DNA of 15,777 nt from Treponema sp. (GCA_017849315.1 JAFIHQ010000086.1:1-15777); one strand, 5' to 3'; shown: positions 1-6,573, numbered from the stretch's first letter. The notes: a model not told the origin generated them from the letters alone. Program-made: numbers and translations.

Positions 1-1
1 C

Positions 2-586
2 AGAGTCTACGTTGCAGACAACGCAAACAATGTTGTCTATCGGCTGGATGCAAATGGGACAGCGGTTGAATCTACTTTTGCGGCAAAAACAAAAGGCACG
101 ACGGGACTCTTGGCGGGCAAGTACGATTACGACGGCGATGGAGATGCCGATGCGGGAGTCTTTGTAGCCAATACGGGAGGATACGACGCGAACTGGAATC
201 CGTTACCCGGGTCGATCGATTTTATACCGGCAAGTGCAAGTGCGGACGACGCTGTGACCACCGTTATTTCTGATCTGTCGGCAGCAAGACTTGCAGCTTT
301 TGGCCAAACGAAGCTTGTAGCAACTGGTTACTCTCATACCTATCTTGTCGAACTTTCTGGCCAACAGCCAAGATCGGCAGGGTCACACACTACAGCAGCA
401 AAAGCAGAGGTCACCTTCGATGGTAAATCGTTTGGATCCTTTGACGTCAACATACACGACGGGTACGCTTACGTACCGGATGGTGCCAACACCGTGTATC
501 GATTTTCTTCCAGTGGAGACGATGTTAAGGCGATCACGGTGGGTAAAACTGGCGAGTTCGTCACCAATATTGGAATCAGGGAGTAA
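2..586 (+). CDS. C-terminal part of a beta-propeller (YncE/NHL/DUF5074-like) protein, 5' end outside window
   Basis: The frame is open from the first bases of the window to a TAA at 584-586, so this is the last 194 residues of a longer protein. A TTG at 110 could be mistaken for a start, but coding clearly continues upstream of it. Two similar blade-like stretches are visible, VYVADNANNVVYRLDANG near the beginning and AYVPDGANTVYRF near the end, separated by VFVANTGGYDANWNPLPGS. This aromatic/Asn/Gly-rich style is typical of YncE-like or DUF5074 beta-propellers, which are usually exported. An acidic DYDGDGDADAG run resembles an EF-hand or dockerin-type calcium loop. No catalytic residues are recognisable. 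The gene converges on a TonB gene controlled by a cobalamin riboswitch, and in Bacteroides the B12-binding surface protein BtuG is a beta-propeller of this broad type, so a role in B12 capture is a reasonable hypothesis. An unrelated surface or periplasmic propeller is equally compatible with the fold. Confidence 0.8.
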   Translation, partial: RVYVADNANNVVYRLDANGTAVESTFAAKTKGTTGLLAGKYDYDGDGDADAGVFVANTGGYDANWNPLPGSIDFIPASASADDAVTTVISDLSAARLAAFGQTKLVATGYSHTYLVELSGQQPRSAGSHTTAAKAEVTFDGKSFGSFDVNIHDGYAYVPDGANTVYRFSSSGDDVKAITVGKTGEFVTNIGIRE

Positions 587-622
587 TTATGACGCGCTTG
601 TTGTAAAGGAGCTGTTCTAAAG

Positions 623-2077
623 CTATTCTACCAGCTTGTATTCGATGGTCACAGCGACGTCCATAGCTTTCTCAAGCTGCTTTGAAAGCGGGAAGAGTTC
701 ACTCACAAGGGTTACGGCGGCGCGATCCAGAATCGTGCTGCCGGATTTTGCTAGGACTCGAACTGACTTAAGTGAGCCATCGGCTGCTATGCTCATGCCC
801 ACACGGACTTTGCCTTCGATGTGGCGCTGCCTTGCCGCGTCTGGATAGGTTTTCTTTGTAGAAAGCTGTTCCGAAAGAAGGTCTAGAATTTCCTGAGCAG
901 AGGTTATGCGGGATGCGGGTTTGGTGGTAGGTTGAGCCGATTGAGCTACCAGAGAGGTTGAACCAGAAGAAGGGGATTCTCCGCCTGGCGTAACCTGATT
1001 TGTTAGGGCCTGCTTTGTAGCAACTTGGCTTGTCTCATTCTGGTTTTCCACACTTTGAGTTGCTGAAACTTTATCTGTGCCAGTTTGGTTTGTGCCAATC
1101 GGATTGACTAAAACTTGATCTGTTGCACTCTGGCTGTAGACGAATGCCCCTATAGAGGGGTGATCTTTCCCATCGCTGCTATTCTGATTATCGATATTGG
1201 TATAAGTGTTTTCTTTATAATTATTTGTATAGTTGATGCCTGTGGTGCCACTAAAAGGATTAGGTTCAGAAATTGTAGTTTCCGGGGGATTAGCAAGAAA
1301 GCCCAACTCGGTTGGAGCGGCGGGAGCCTCCTGCGCCGCCGTTTTTATGCCTTCGCCTGTCGCGGGTGACGAAGCTGTAGCAGGTGCCAGGCTGGGTGGC
1401 GAGCTGAGTGTTGTAGCACGCCCTGTCGAAGCTACAGTGGAATCGGCTTTGGATGGGATAGTTGCAAGCTGATCAGAAAACGCCAGTGTGCCGTTCTGCT
1501 GCTGGTTTTTGCGGGTTTCTTTCTGGGGCGCATTTGGCAATGACTTCGATACAGAACTCGATATGACATTCGAAGAAGGCAGAAGGATAGGCGCAGGCGC
1601 TCGGGCTTCCTGTTTGGGTGAGGCATCTTGTCTGGCCGAACTCTCTTCCTTGGGCGAACTCTCTTCCTTGCGCGACATATCCTGACTAACTGGCGTAACC
1701 GGTACGTTGGCGGCGTCTTTACCTGTAGAAGCAAGAGATGGAACAAGCGTAGGGTGGCTCGGCGTTGGATCGCGGGGTAGTGCGTCGTGCAACGTGGCTT
1801 TGTCGTCTTTATTGTCTTTAGGCGCATTCCTTGATGTACCTGACATAGAGGTTTTATCTGTATCAAGAATAAGATCGACTGAGACCCTCTTCTGGTGCGT
1901 GACAGTGTTAGTTGTAGCTATAGAAACTGGTGGCAAAAGAAAAAGAGCCCCATGAAGCGCTAGGGAAACGACGATAGCGATCGTCCTATCTGAATATAAA
2001 TTCCAGATTCTGCGAATTCTTTGCTTCAAAACAGACTTCCGCCTCCCGCGAGGTTGTTTGAGTCTACTCACCCACAA
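623..2077 (-). CDS. tonB: TonB-family energy transducer under cobalamin riboswitch control
   Basis: TonB spans the inner membrane and passes proton-motive-force energy from ExbB/ExbD to outer-membrane receptors. With the TTG at 2077 as start it has 484 residues. A short basic N-terminus is followed by one membrane segment at about 33-50, which contains the S-x3-H pattern typical of TonB (S38, H42 in SLALHGALF). A long low-complexity Ser/Thr/Gln/Asn-rich linker follows, then a C-terminal TonB domain of about 80 residues (YPDAARQRHIEGKVRVG, then ADGSLKSVRVLAKSG). The linker is not the usual Pro-Lys rod. The start is uncertain: TTG 2077 lies inside a hairpin and has no Shine-Dalgarno, whereas TTG 2029 has GGGAGG at 2042-2047, 12 nt upstream, and would still keep the membrane segment. 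No exbB, exbD or receptor gene is in the window. The riboswitch implies repression by B12 and therefore a role in cobalamin uptake. Confidence 0.9.
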   Translation of the reverse strand: MWVSRLKQPRGRRKSVLKQRIRRIWNLYSDRTIAIVVSLALHGALFLLPPVSIATTNTVTHQKRVSVDLILDTDKTSMSGTSRNAPKDNKDDKATLHDALPRDPTPSHPTLVPSLASTGKDAANVPVTPVSQDMSRKEESSPKEESSARQDASPKQEARAPAPILLPSSNVISSSVSKSLPNAPQKETRKNQQQNGTLAFSDQLATIPSKADSTVASTGRATTLSSPPSLAPATASSPATGEGIKTAAQEAPAAPTELGFLANPPETTISEPNPFSGTTGINYTNNYKENTYTNIDNQNSSDGKDHPSIGAFVYSQSATDQVLVNPIGTNQTGTDKVSATQSVENQNETSQVATKQALTNQVTPGGESPSSGSTSLVAQSAQPTTKPASRITSAQEILDLLSEQLSTKKTYPDAARQRHIEGKVRVGMSIAADGSLKSVRVLAKSGSTILDRAAVTLVSELFPLSKQLEKAMDVAVTIEYKLVE

Positions 2078-2280
2078 CGAGATTTTGTGGATGAGGGATG
2101 GCAGGTCTTCGGGCTTGCGAGCTTTTCAGCAAATGCTGGATTCCTACTGGCTGTCGCTTCCCAGAGTTTTTGACTTGCTCCAGTGCTTATGACAGCGTTC
2201 GTTCTCGGTTACCGCTACGGGGTAGCTCTGGAATTTCACCAGGATTCCCTTTTAATCGCTCCAAAAGGAAGCGAACCATT
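2067..2280 (-). promoter_or_regulatory. Cobalamin (B12) riboswitch, AdoCbl type, upstream of tonB
   Basis: Read on the minus strand, the region carries the conserved landmarks in the correct order: AAGGGAAT, then GGTGAAATTCCAGAGCTACC and CCCGTAGCGGTAA, then GCACTGG, then GGGAAG followed by GCCAGTAGGAA, and finally the hallmark end AGCCCGAAGACCTGCC at about 2100-2115. After the B12 box comes an 11-bp hairpin (2067-2077 with 2085-2095, one G-U pair). Its loop contains UCUCG, complementary to CGAGA (plus-strand 2203-2207) in the expected L5 position. This matches the known L5-L13 kissing loop. The hairpin is not followed by a U-tract, so control is probably of translation initiation rather than termination. 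Binding of adenosylcobalamin or another cobalamin would be expected to lower TonB synthesis. Confidence 0.95.
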
Positions 2281-2285
2281 CGGCA

Positions 2286-2317
2286 ATCATAATGAGGACA
2301 ACCTCGGTCAAGGTCAA
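2286..2317 (-). promoter_or_regulatory. Possible promoter for the riboswitch-tonB transcript
   Basis: On the minus strand a TATGAT hexamer (2286-2291) sits just before the riboswitch, in the right place for its -10 element. TTGACC hexamers occur 14 and 20 nt upstream of it, neither at the ideal 17. The tonB transcript might instead arise by read-through from the HAD gene, which lies upstream on the same strand. No convincing terminator separates the two. Confidence 0.3.
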
Positions 2318-2347
2318 GTCAGCCAAAGGGTACGTTGCAGGGTTTTT

Positions 2348-3151
2348 CTAGGCCTCGGGTTTGGACCCGCGTCTAGAGATAAGTGTTCGTGCGAACTCGG
2401 CGAATCCTGCCCCTTGCGGTGCCGAAGTCAGGAAGGTCGGTTTGTGAAGGATGTGACTTTCGTAGTTCAGAAGGTTGGCTACGCCGCAGGTTAGGGGAAA
2501 ATAAGCGAACATGGGCTCGTCGTTGGGAGAATCGCCTACAAAAACCACTCGAGCTTTGTCAGTTTCGTCGTCGTAGCCAAAACGGGCTGCAAGGAAACGT
2601 GTGGTCATGGAGAGTTTGTCGTAGTCGCCAAGCCAGGCGTTGACATGGATAGAGCTGATCTTGGCCCTGACGCCTTCTTCATCGCAGATTTTTTTTATGG
2701 CGAGGGCAGACTCAAAGGGCAAAACAGGCTCTTCCTCGGCAAAATCGATGGCGAGGTCGTAGAGGCGGGCAAACTGGTCGCGGGCCGGCCGGCTGCCCGG
2801 GACCTGCGCGAGCGCGCGCCCAAGGACCCGTTGCAGGGCCGGCGCGTCGTTGCGGACGGCGTTGGGGTGGGTCAAGGTGTGGAGGCGCCGGCCCTGGGCC
2901 TCCCAGAAGGCGAAGGCTCCGTTCTCGCCGACGACGCCGTCGACGGGCCATTCGCGCGCGATGAGGTCGCACCAGCCGGCCGGCCGGCCTGTAATAGGGA
3001 TCACTTTAAGGCCTGCATCGTGGAGCTGCCATAGGGCCGCGTAGCTTTCTTGAGTCAGTTTACCATTGGTTGTAAGGGTGTCATCTATGTCCATCAGGAC
3101 GATTTGGACGCTTTGAGCATCTTCTGGACGCAGAGCTTGTAATGGCAGCAT
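2348..3151 (-). CDS. HAD-superfamily hydrolase (subclass IIB, sugar-phosphatase-like)
   Basis: The product is a 267-residue cytoplasmic Mg-dependent phosphohydrolase of the Cof/sucrose-phosphatase/mannosyl-phosphoglycerate-phosphatase type. All HAD motifs are visible: motif I DIDDT (21-25, nucleophile D21, acid/base D23), motif II T54 in PITGRP, a motif III lysine near 179 and motif IV GDSPND (206-211). A cap of about 100 residues lies between motifs II and III, as in class II enzymes. The ATG at 3151 has only a weak ribosome site (GAAGG about 13 nt upstream). Base composition is strikingly uneven: 2761-3000 is about 75% G+C by direct count, against about 50% on both sides, and it encodes an Arg/Ala/Pro-rich part of the cap. 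The substrate cannot be told from sequence. A possible promoter lies at 3235-3263. Confidence 0.9.
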   Translation of the reverse strand: MLPLQALRPEDAQSVQIVLMDIDDTLTTNGKLTQESYAALWQLHDAGLKVIPITGRPAGWCDLIAREWPVDGVVGENGAFAFWEAQGRRLHTLTHPNAVRNDAPALQRVLGRALAQVPGSRPARDQFARLYDLAIDFAEEEPVLPFESALAIKKICDEEGVRAKISSIHVNAWLGDYDKLSMTTRFLAARFGYDDETDKARVVFVGDSPNDEPMFAYFPLTCGVANLLNYESHILHKPTFLTSAPQGAGFAEFARTLISRRGSKPEA

Positions 3152-3278
3152 GCGTTGATAGTAGCGTTGCCTTCGTAAATTTGCTAGTATTTTTTACTTG
3201 CCCACAACGCAAACCACTGATAACCTAGGTGTTCAGTGTATTTTGACAAGTGTATTTTGACAAAGGAAGGTGCATTTA
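3152..3278. other. Divergent intergenic region between HAD hydrolase and glpA-like operon
   Basis: This 127-bp spacer separates two divergently transcribed units and holds the start signals of both. It contains a tandem 14-bp repeat (listed separately). A weak plus-strand candidate for the dehydrogenase operon is TTGCCC (3199-3204), then 16 nt, then TAACCT (3221-3226), which is far from consensus. The strong ribosome site AAGGAAGG at 3263-3270 belongs to the dehydrogenase gene. Confidence 0.5.
3235..3263 (-). promoter_or_regulatory. Candidate sigma-70 promoter for the HAD hydrolase gene, built from a tandem repeat
   Basis: The 15-mer AGTGTATTTTGACAA occurs at 3235-3249 and again at 3249-3263, sharing one base, so the period is 14 bp. 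On the minus strand one copy supplies TTGTCA (3258-3263) and the other TACACT (3235-3240), exactly 17 nt apart, which is a fair -35/-10 pair. It would give a leader of roughly 77 nt to the HAD gene. On the plus strand each copy contains TTGACA, but neither is followed by a -10 box at the right distance. The repeat could alternatively be an operator. Confidence 0.4.
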
Positions 3279-4709
3279 ATGCCTGAAGTCTTTGATGTCG
3301 CCATAGTTGGTGCAGGTGTTTGCGGTGCAAATATTGCAAGGAAGCTCTCTCAATACGAGCTCAAAGTGGCTCTGCTGGAAAAAGAAATCGACGTCTCCTT
3401 AGGAACCAGTAAGGCTAACTCTGGAATTATCCATGGTGGTTTCCATCACAATAAGAAGTATTTGAAGGCCCGTCTTGAACTGGAAGGTGCCATGATGTTC
3501 GACAGGCTCCACCAGGAGCTCGACTTCCCGTTCGAACGCTGTGGTGTCGTGGTTGTGGCCTTTCACGAAGACGAAATGCGCGCGATCGAGCAACTTTACT
3601 GGCAGGGCGTCGAGAACGGGGCTATCGGCATCGAAATGTGCTCGCGGGAGCGCATGCTTGAACTGGAGCCCACCTTGAGTCCCGACACTGTGGGCGGCCT
3701 GTACGCTCCTGGCGGTGGCATCGTTGAACCGTATCGTTTTGTTTTTTCTCTTGTTGAGTCTGCGCGCAAGAATGGCGTACAGGTGCTCGGTCAGTTCAAG
3801 GTTGAAAGCGCAACTCGGCAAGACGATCTTTGGCTGGTTACCGGTGCCGATGGTCGCCAGATTCAGGCACGCTATGTCGTCAACGCCGCAGGCCTTTATG
3901 CCGATGCCATCTCGGCTGCCTTTGGTGGAGAGGTTTTTCATATTCGTCCCCGCAAAGGTGAATACTATCTCCTGGATCGAAGCGCCAAGGTAAAACCGCA
4001 CCGAGTTGTTTTCCCTGTGCCTACGACGCTCTCTAAAGGAATTCTTGTTGTCCCCACAGTCGAAGGTACAGTACTTCTTGGCCCTACGGCCAGCGATGTT
4101 GACGACAAAGAGGATTTTGCCACCACTCGCCAAGCCTTAAGTTCGGTACTTCAGACGGCTAGAACGATGGTTCCCGGCATTTCAGAAAACGATGTCATAA
4201 CGAGTTTTGCCGGTTTGCGCCCTGTTTATGGCGAGGACTTCTATATCGATATTTCGAAAAAAGCACCACACTTAGTGCAAGTCGCTGCCATTCAGTCGCC
4301 TGGGCTTACGGCGAGCCCTGCTATTGGGGAGTACGTCAAAGACCTGCTCAAAAAGGACGGCTTGCGTCTTGTCGAGCGTACGGATTGGGATCCCTACGTA
4401 AAGAAGACACCCCGGGTGCGCGATATTGATCCTTATGTCTTGGATGGCCTAGTCAAGGAGGATCCTGCCTACGGTGATATTGTCTGCCGCTGTGAACAGG
4501 TAAGCGAAGCTGAGATTGTAGCTGCAATTCGCGCGGGGCACACAACCCTGGACGGCATCAAGTACTTTACGCGCGCGCAAATGGGCCGCTGCCAAGGTGC
4601 ATTCTGCACCTATCGCATCATCAAAATACTTATGCGGGAAACCGGCATGAGCTACGACCAGATCACGAAGCGTGGCGGCAACAGTTTTGAATTAAAGGGC
4701 GAACTATGA
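3279..4709 (+). CDS. GlpA-like FAD-dependent dehydrogenase with C-terminal [2Fe-2S] (BFD-like) domain
   Basis: The protein has 476 residues. The N-terminal half is a DAO/GlpD-type FAD domain with a Rossmann GxGxxG at residues 11-16 (GAGVCG) and TSKANSGIIHGGF at about 43-55, matching the anaerobic glycerol-3-phosphate dehydrogenase GlpA and the L-2-hydroxyglutarate oxidase family. The C-terminal domain has four cysteines in the BFD-like arrangement (C403, C405, C438, C443; CRCE then GRCQGAFC), a probable [2Fe-2S] ligand set as in GlpA. The start is ATG 3279, placed 8 nt after AAGGAAGG; a GTG at 3270 overlaps that ribosome site and is rejected. The gene overlaps the next by 4 bp (ATGA), so translation is probably coupled. 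The likely role is flavin-dependent oxidation of glycerol-3-phosphate or a related polyol or hydroxy-acid, with electrons passed to the partner subunits. The exact substrate is uncertain. Confidence 0.9.
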   Translation: MPEVFDVAIVGAGVCGANIARKLSQYELKVALLEKEIDVSLGTSKANSGIIHGGFHHNKKYLKARLELEGAMMFDRLHQELDFPFERCGVVVVAFHEDEMRAIEQLYWQGVENGAIGIEMCSRERMLELEPTLSPDTVGGLYAPGGGIVEPYRFVFSLVESARKNGVQVLGQFKVESATRQDDLWLVTGADGRQIQARYVVNAAGLYADAISAAFGGEVFHIRPRKGEYYLLDRSAKVKPHRVVFPVPTTLSKGILVVPTVEGTVLLGPTASDVDDKEDFATTRQALSSVLQTARTMVPGISENDVITSFAGLRPVYGEDFYIDISKKAPHLVQVAAIQSPGLTASPAIGEYVKDLLKKDGLRLVERTDWDPYVKKTPRVRDIDPYVLDGLVKEDPAYGDIVCRCEQVSEAEIVAAIRAGHTTLDGIKYFTRAQMGRCQGAFCTYRIIKILMRETGMSYDQITKRGGNSFELKGEL

Positions 4710-5956
4710 AAAGCATACAGATTGACGCAGTCGTAATTGGTGGAGGAGCGGCAGGCATGTCAGCCGCCTGTGAACTAAAAAGTCGTGGTTTTTCGGTTGT
4801 CGTTCTGGACCGTGACGAGGAGATGGGTGGCATTCTGATGCAATGCATCCATAACGGTTTTGGCCTTATCGAATTCAATGAAGAACTCTCCGGACCTGAG
4901 TTCGCACAACGCGTTCATTCCAAGGCGTCTTCACTCGACATTCCAATGTTGACCGGAACCACGGTTTTGGACCTGAAGGTCGAGGGCGACAGTCGTGTGG
5001 TGCATTGCGTGTCTTCTGTACAGGGAGTCATCGAAATACGTGCACGGGCTGTGGTGCTTGCGATGGGTTGCCGCGAACGTAACCGCGGCAATATCCGCAT
5101 ACCGGGTACCCGTCCCGCGGGCATTTTCACAGCTGGCCTTGCTCAGCGGCTTGTCAATATCGATGGCTACATACCTGGCAAAGACGTCGTCATCATTGGC
5201 TCCGGTGATATCGGGCTCATCATGGCGCGGCGACTTTCCTGGGTGGGCTGTAAGGTTCATGCGGTTGTAGAAATTCTGCCTTATCCAAGCGGGCTCACGC
5301 GCAATATTGTTCAGTGTTTGAACGACTTCAATATCCCACTCTATTTGTCACATCAGACAACGAACATTTTTGGTGCAGACAGAGTTGAAGGTATCGAAGT
5401 AACGCCGATCGAGAACGGCGCAGTGGATTACGACAAGAGCTTTAAGATCGATTGTGATACGCTGTTGCTGTCCGTGGGGCTCATACCGGAAAACGAACTC
5501 TCCAAAAAGGCTGGTATAGAAATTAATCCTGCGACGAACGGCCCTTGGGTCGATTCTTCACTTATGACGAATATTCCGGGCGTTTTTGCCTGCGGCAATG
5601 TCTTGCATGTGCACGATCTTGTGGATTTTGTGGTCGAGGAATCCCGACGTGCAGGCGGCTTTGCTGCGGACTGGCTTTCTGGGGTTCGGCCTCAGAAAGA
5701 GCTCAAAATAAAGACAGGAGCCAACGTTCGCTATGTCAATCCATCTCGCGTCAATCCATCTCGGGACAATAAACTTTACCTGCGCAGTCTCGTAGTTAAA
5801 AACGACGCTGTGCTCGAAGTCAAGGTCGATAACCGCGTTGTGCGAAGCATCAAGAAGCAGCATGTCCAGCCTTCCGAAATGCTCAGCCTCAACCTGGGGC
5901 CTAAGGAGTTGGAGAGCGCAGGCATAGATGCTTCGGTCGAGATATCGATTCTTTGA
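4706..5956 (+). CDS. FAD/NAD(P)-dependent oxidoreductase subunit (HcnB/SoxA-like), partner of the GlpA-like enzyme
   Basis: The protein has 416 residues and two nucleotide-binding folds: FAD GGGAAG at 12-17 and a second Rossmann GSGDIG at 165-170, plus the late FAD motif VFACGNVLHVHD. The segment GCRERNRGNIRIPGTRPAG and the following FTAGLAQ are characteristic of the HcnB/sarcosine-oxidase-alpha type of pyridine-nucleotide-disulfide-like oxidoreductase. It starts with the ATG overlapping the stop of the preceding gene. In this operon type it takes the place held by GlpB in the enterobacterial glpABC operon, and probably relays electrons between the dehydrogenase and an NAD(P) or quinone pool. 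A 15-bp in-frame tandem duplication (5735-5764) gives VNPSRVNPSR just after the end of the conserved fold. The family is confident, the physiological reaction is not. Confidence 0.88.
   Translation: MKSIQIDAVVIGGGAAGMSAACELKSRGFSVVVLDRDEEMGGILMQCIHNGFGLIEFNEELSGPEFAQRVHSKASSLDIPMLTGTTVLDLKVEGDSRVVHCVSSVQGVIEIRARAVVLAMGCRERNRGNIRIPGTRPAGIFTAGLAQRLVNIDGYIPGKDVVIIGSGDIGLIMARRLSWVGCKVHAVVEILPYPSGLTRNIVQCLNDFNIPLYLSHQTTNIFGADRVEGIEVTPIENGAVDYDKSFKIDCDTLLLSVGLIPENELSKKAGIEINPATNGPWVDSSLMTNIPGVFACGNVLHVHDLVDFVVEESRRAGGFAADWLSGVRPQKELKIKTGANVRYVNPSRVNPSRDNKLYLRSLVVKNDAVLEVKVDNRVVRSIKKQHVQPSEMLSLNLGPKELESAGIDASVEISIL
5735..5764 (+). repeat. In-frame 15-bp tandem duplication within the FAD oxidoreductase gene
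   Basis: GTCAATCCATCTCGC (5735-5749) is followed directly by GTCAATCCATCTCGG (5750-5764), differing only at the last base, and encodes VNPSR twice. The near-perfect nucleotide identity suggests a recent slippage event, in a segment that seems tolerant of insertion. Confidence 0.85.
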
Positions 5957-5966
5957 GGAAGGGAAA

Positions 5967-6356
5967 ATGAGCGAAATGATATGCATTACCTGCCCGATGG
6001 GATGTCACCTTCACATTGAGCAGATTTCGGACACAGAAATTGCTGTAACAGGGAATCGCTGCCATCGCGGCGAAGCATACGCAAAAGAAGAAATCCTTTC
6101 GCCGCGCCGCGTCGTTACTGCAACTTGTGCCATAGATATGTCTTCTGGCGTTGCAAATTCTTATTATTCTGAAAATATCTACCGTCCCCGTCGCGTGCCG
6201 GTAAGAACAACTGCAGCTTTTCCCAAAGAGAGAATCCCTGAGCTTCTTTCCCAAATCTATGCGCTTAAGGTCAAACTACCCGTTACGGCCGGGCAAGCGG
6301 TTCTTCACGATGCGCTTGGCACCGGGATCGACGTTATTGCTACACGCACGATGTGA
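5967..6356 (+). CDS. DUF1667 family four-cysteine protein, third subunit of the dehydrogenase operon
   Basis: This small protein of 129 residues starts at ATG 5967 after a strong GAGGAAGG. It has an N-terminal CITCPMGCHL motif (C6, C9, C13) and a fourth cysteine in NRCHRG (C32). The resulting CxxCxxxC...C pattern resembles the 4Fe-4S site at the front of molybdopterin oxidoreductases, so metal or cluster binding is likely, although that is inferred. DUF1667 proteins are known to be encoded directly after GlpA-like and FAD-oxidoreductase genes, as here. The spacing is only 10 bp from the preceding stop, so all three genes are probably co-transcribed. It replaces the membrane-anchoring GlpC of enterobacteria: no membrane segment is present, so the complex is probably soluble or uses another acceptor. 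Confidence 0.9.
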   Translation: MSEMICITCPMGCHLHIEQISDTEIAVTGNRCHRGEAYAKEEILSPRRVVTATCAIDMSSGVANSYYSENIYRPRRVPVRTTAAFPKERIPELLSQIYALKVKLPVTAGQAVLHDALGTGIDVIATRTM

Positions 6357-6371
6357 CATAAAACGAGATAC

Positions 6372-6468
6372 GGCGTGTGCTGTATATTCCGGTACATACT
6401 TACTCGGCGTCTGTGTGTCAGGAAATAAACAGAATTGCTGACTTGGGGGCGTGTGACGTAGCCAGACG
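6372..6468. promoter_or_regulatory. Candidate upstream activator sites for the NtrC-family regulator
   Basis: GGCGTGTG occurs twice on the same strand (6372-6379 and 6448-6455). Between and around these lie nested inverted repeats: CGTCTG (6408-6413) with CAGACG (6463-6468), and GTCAG (6417-6421) with CTGAC (6438-6442). They sit roughly 90-190 bp upstream of the -24 element, the usual distance for enhancers bound by sigma-54 activators. No consensus for this regulator is known to me, so this is a positional inference. Confidence 0.4.
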
Positions 6469-6557
6469 GAGCGGAATAAGTGCAGAATGACACTCTTTTC
6501 CGGTATAAAAAGAGCCAAATGTTGGGTTTTTTTGGGATTGTTTTTGATTTTTTGATT

Positions 6558-6573
6558 TGGCACGTATTTTGCA
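6558..6573 (+). promoter_or_regulatory. Sigma-54 (RpoN) -24/-12 promoter of the ABC importer operon
   Basis: TGGCACGTATTTTGCA matches the sigma-54 consensus TGGCAC-N5-TTGCA exactly. The invariant GG (6559-6560) and GC (6571-6572) are separated by the required 10 nt. Transcription would start near 6584, about 97 nt before the binding-protein ATG. The presence downstream of a response regulator with the sigma-54-contacting GAFTGA motif strongly supports the call. Confidence 0.9.

Noticed and set aside
1637..1672. Tandem 18-bp repeats considered as a CRISPR-like or mobile-element signature
   Set aside because: There are only two abutting units with no spacers, in frame within the TonB linker; simple slippage in low-complexity coding sequence explains them.
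3399..4133. A 244-codon minus-strand open frame inside the glpA-like gene
   Set aside because: The opposite strand codes for a full, motif-complete FAD dehydrogenase; the antisense product has no family features.
6515..6533. CCAA-ATG-TTGG followed by seven T as a terminator of the dehydrogenase operon
   Set aside because: The stem has only four pairs, too weak for a confident terminator call; it is mentioned only within the intergenic description.
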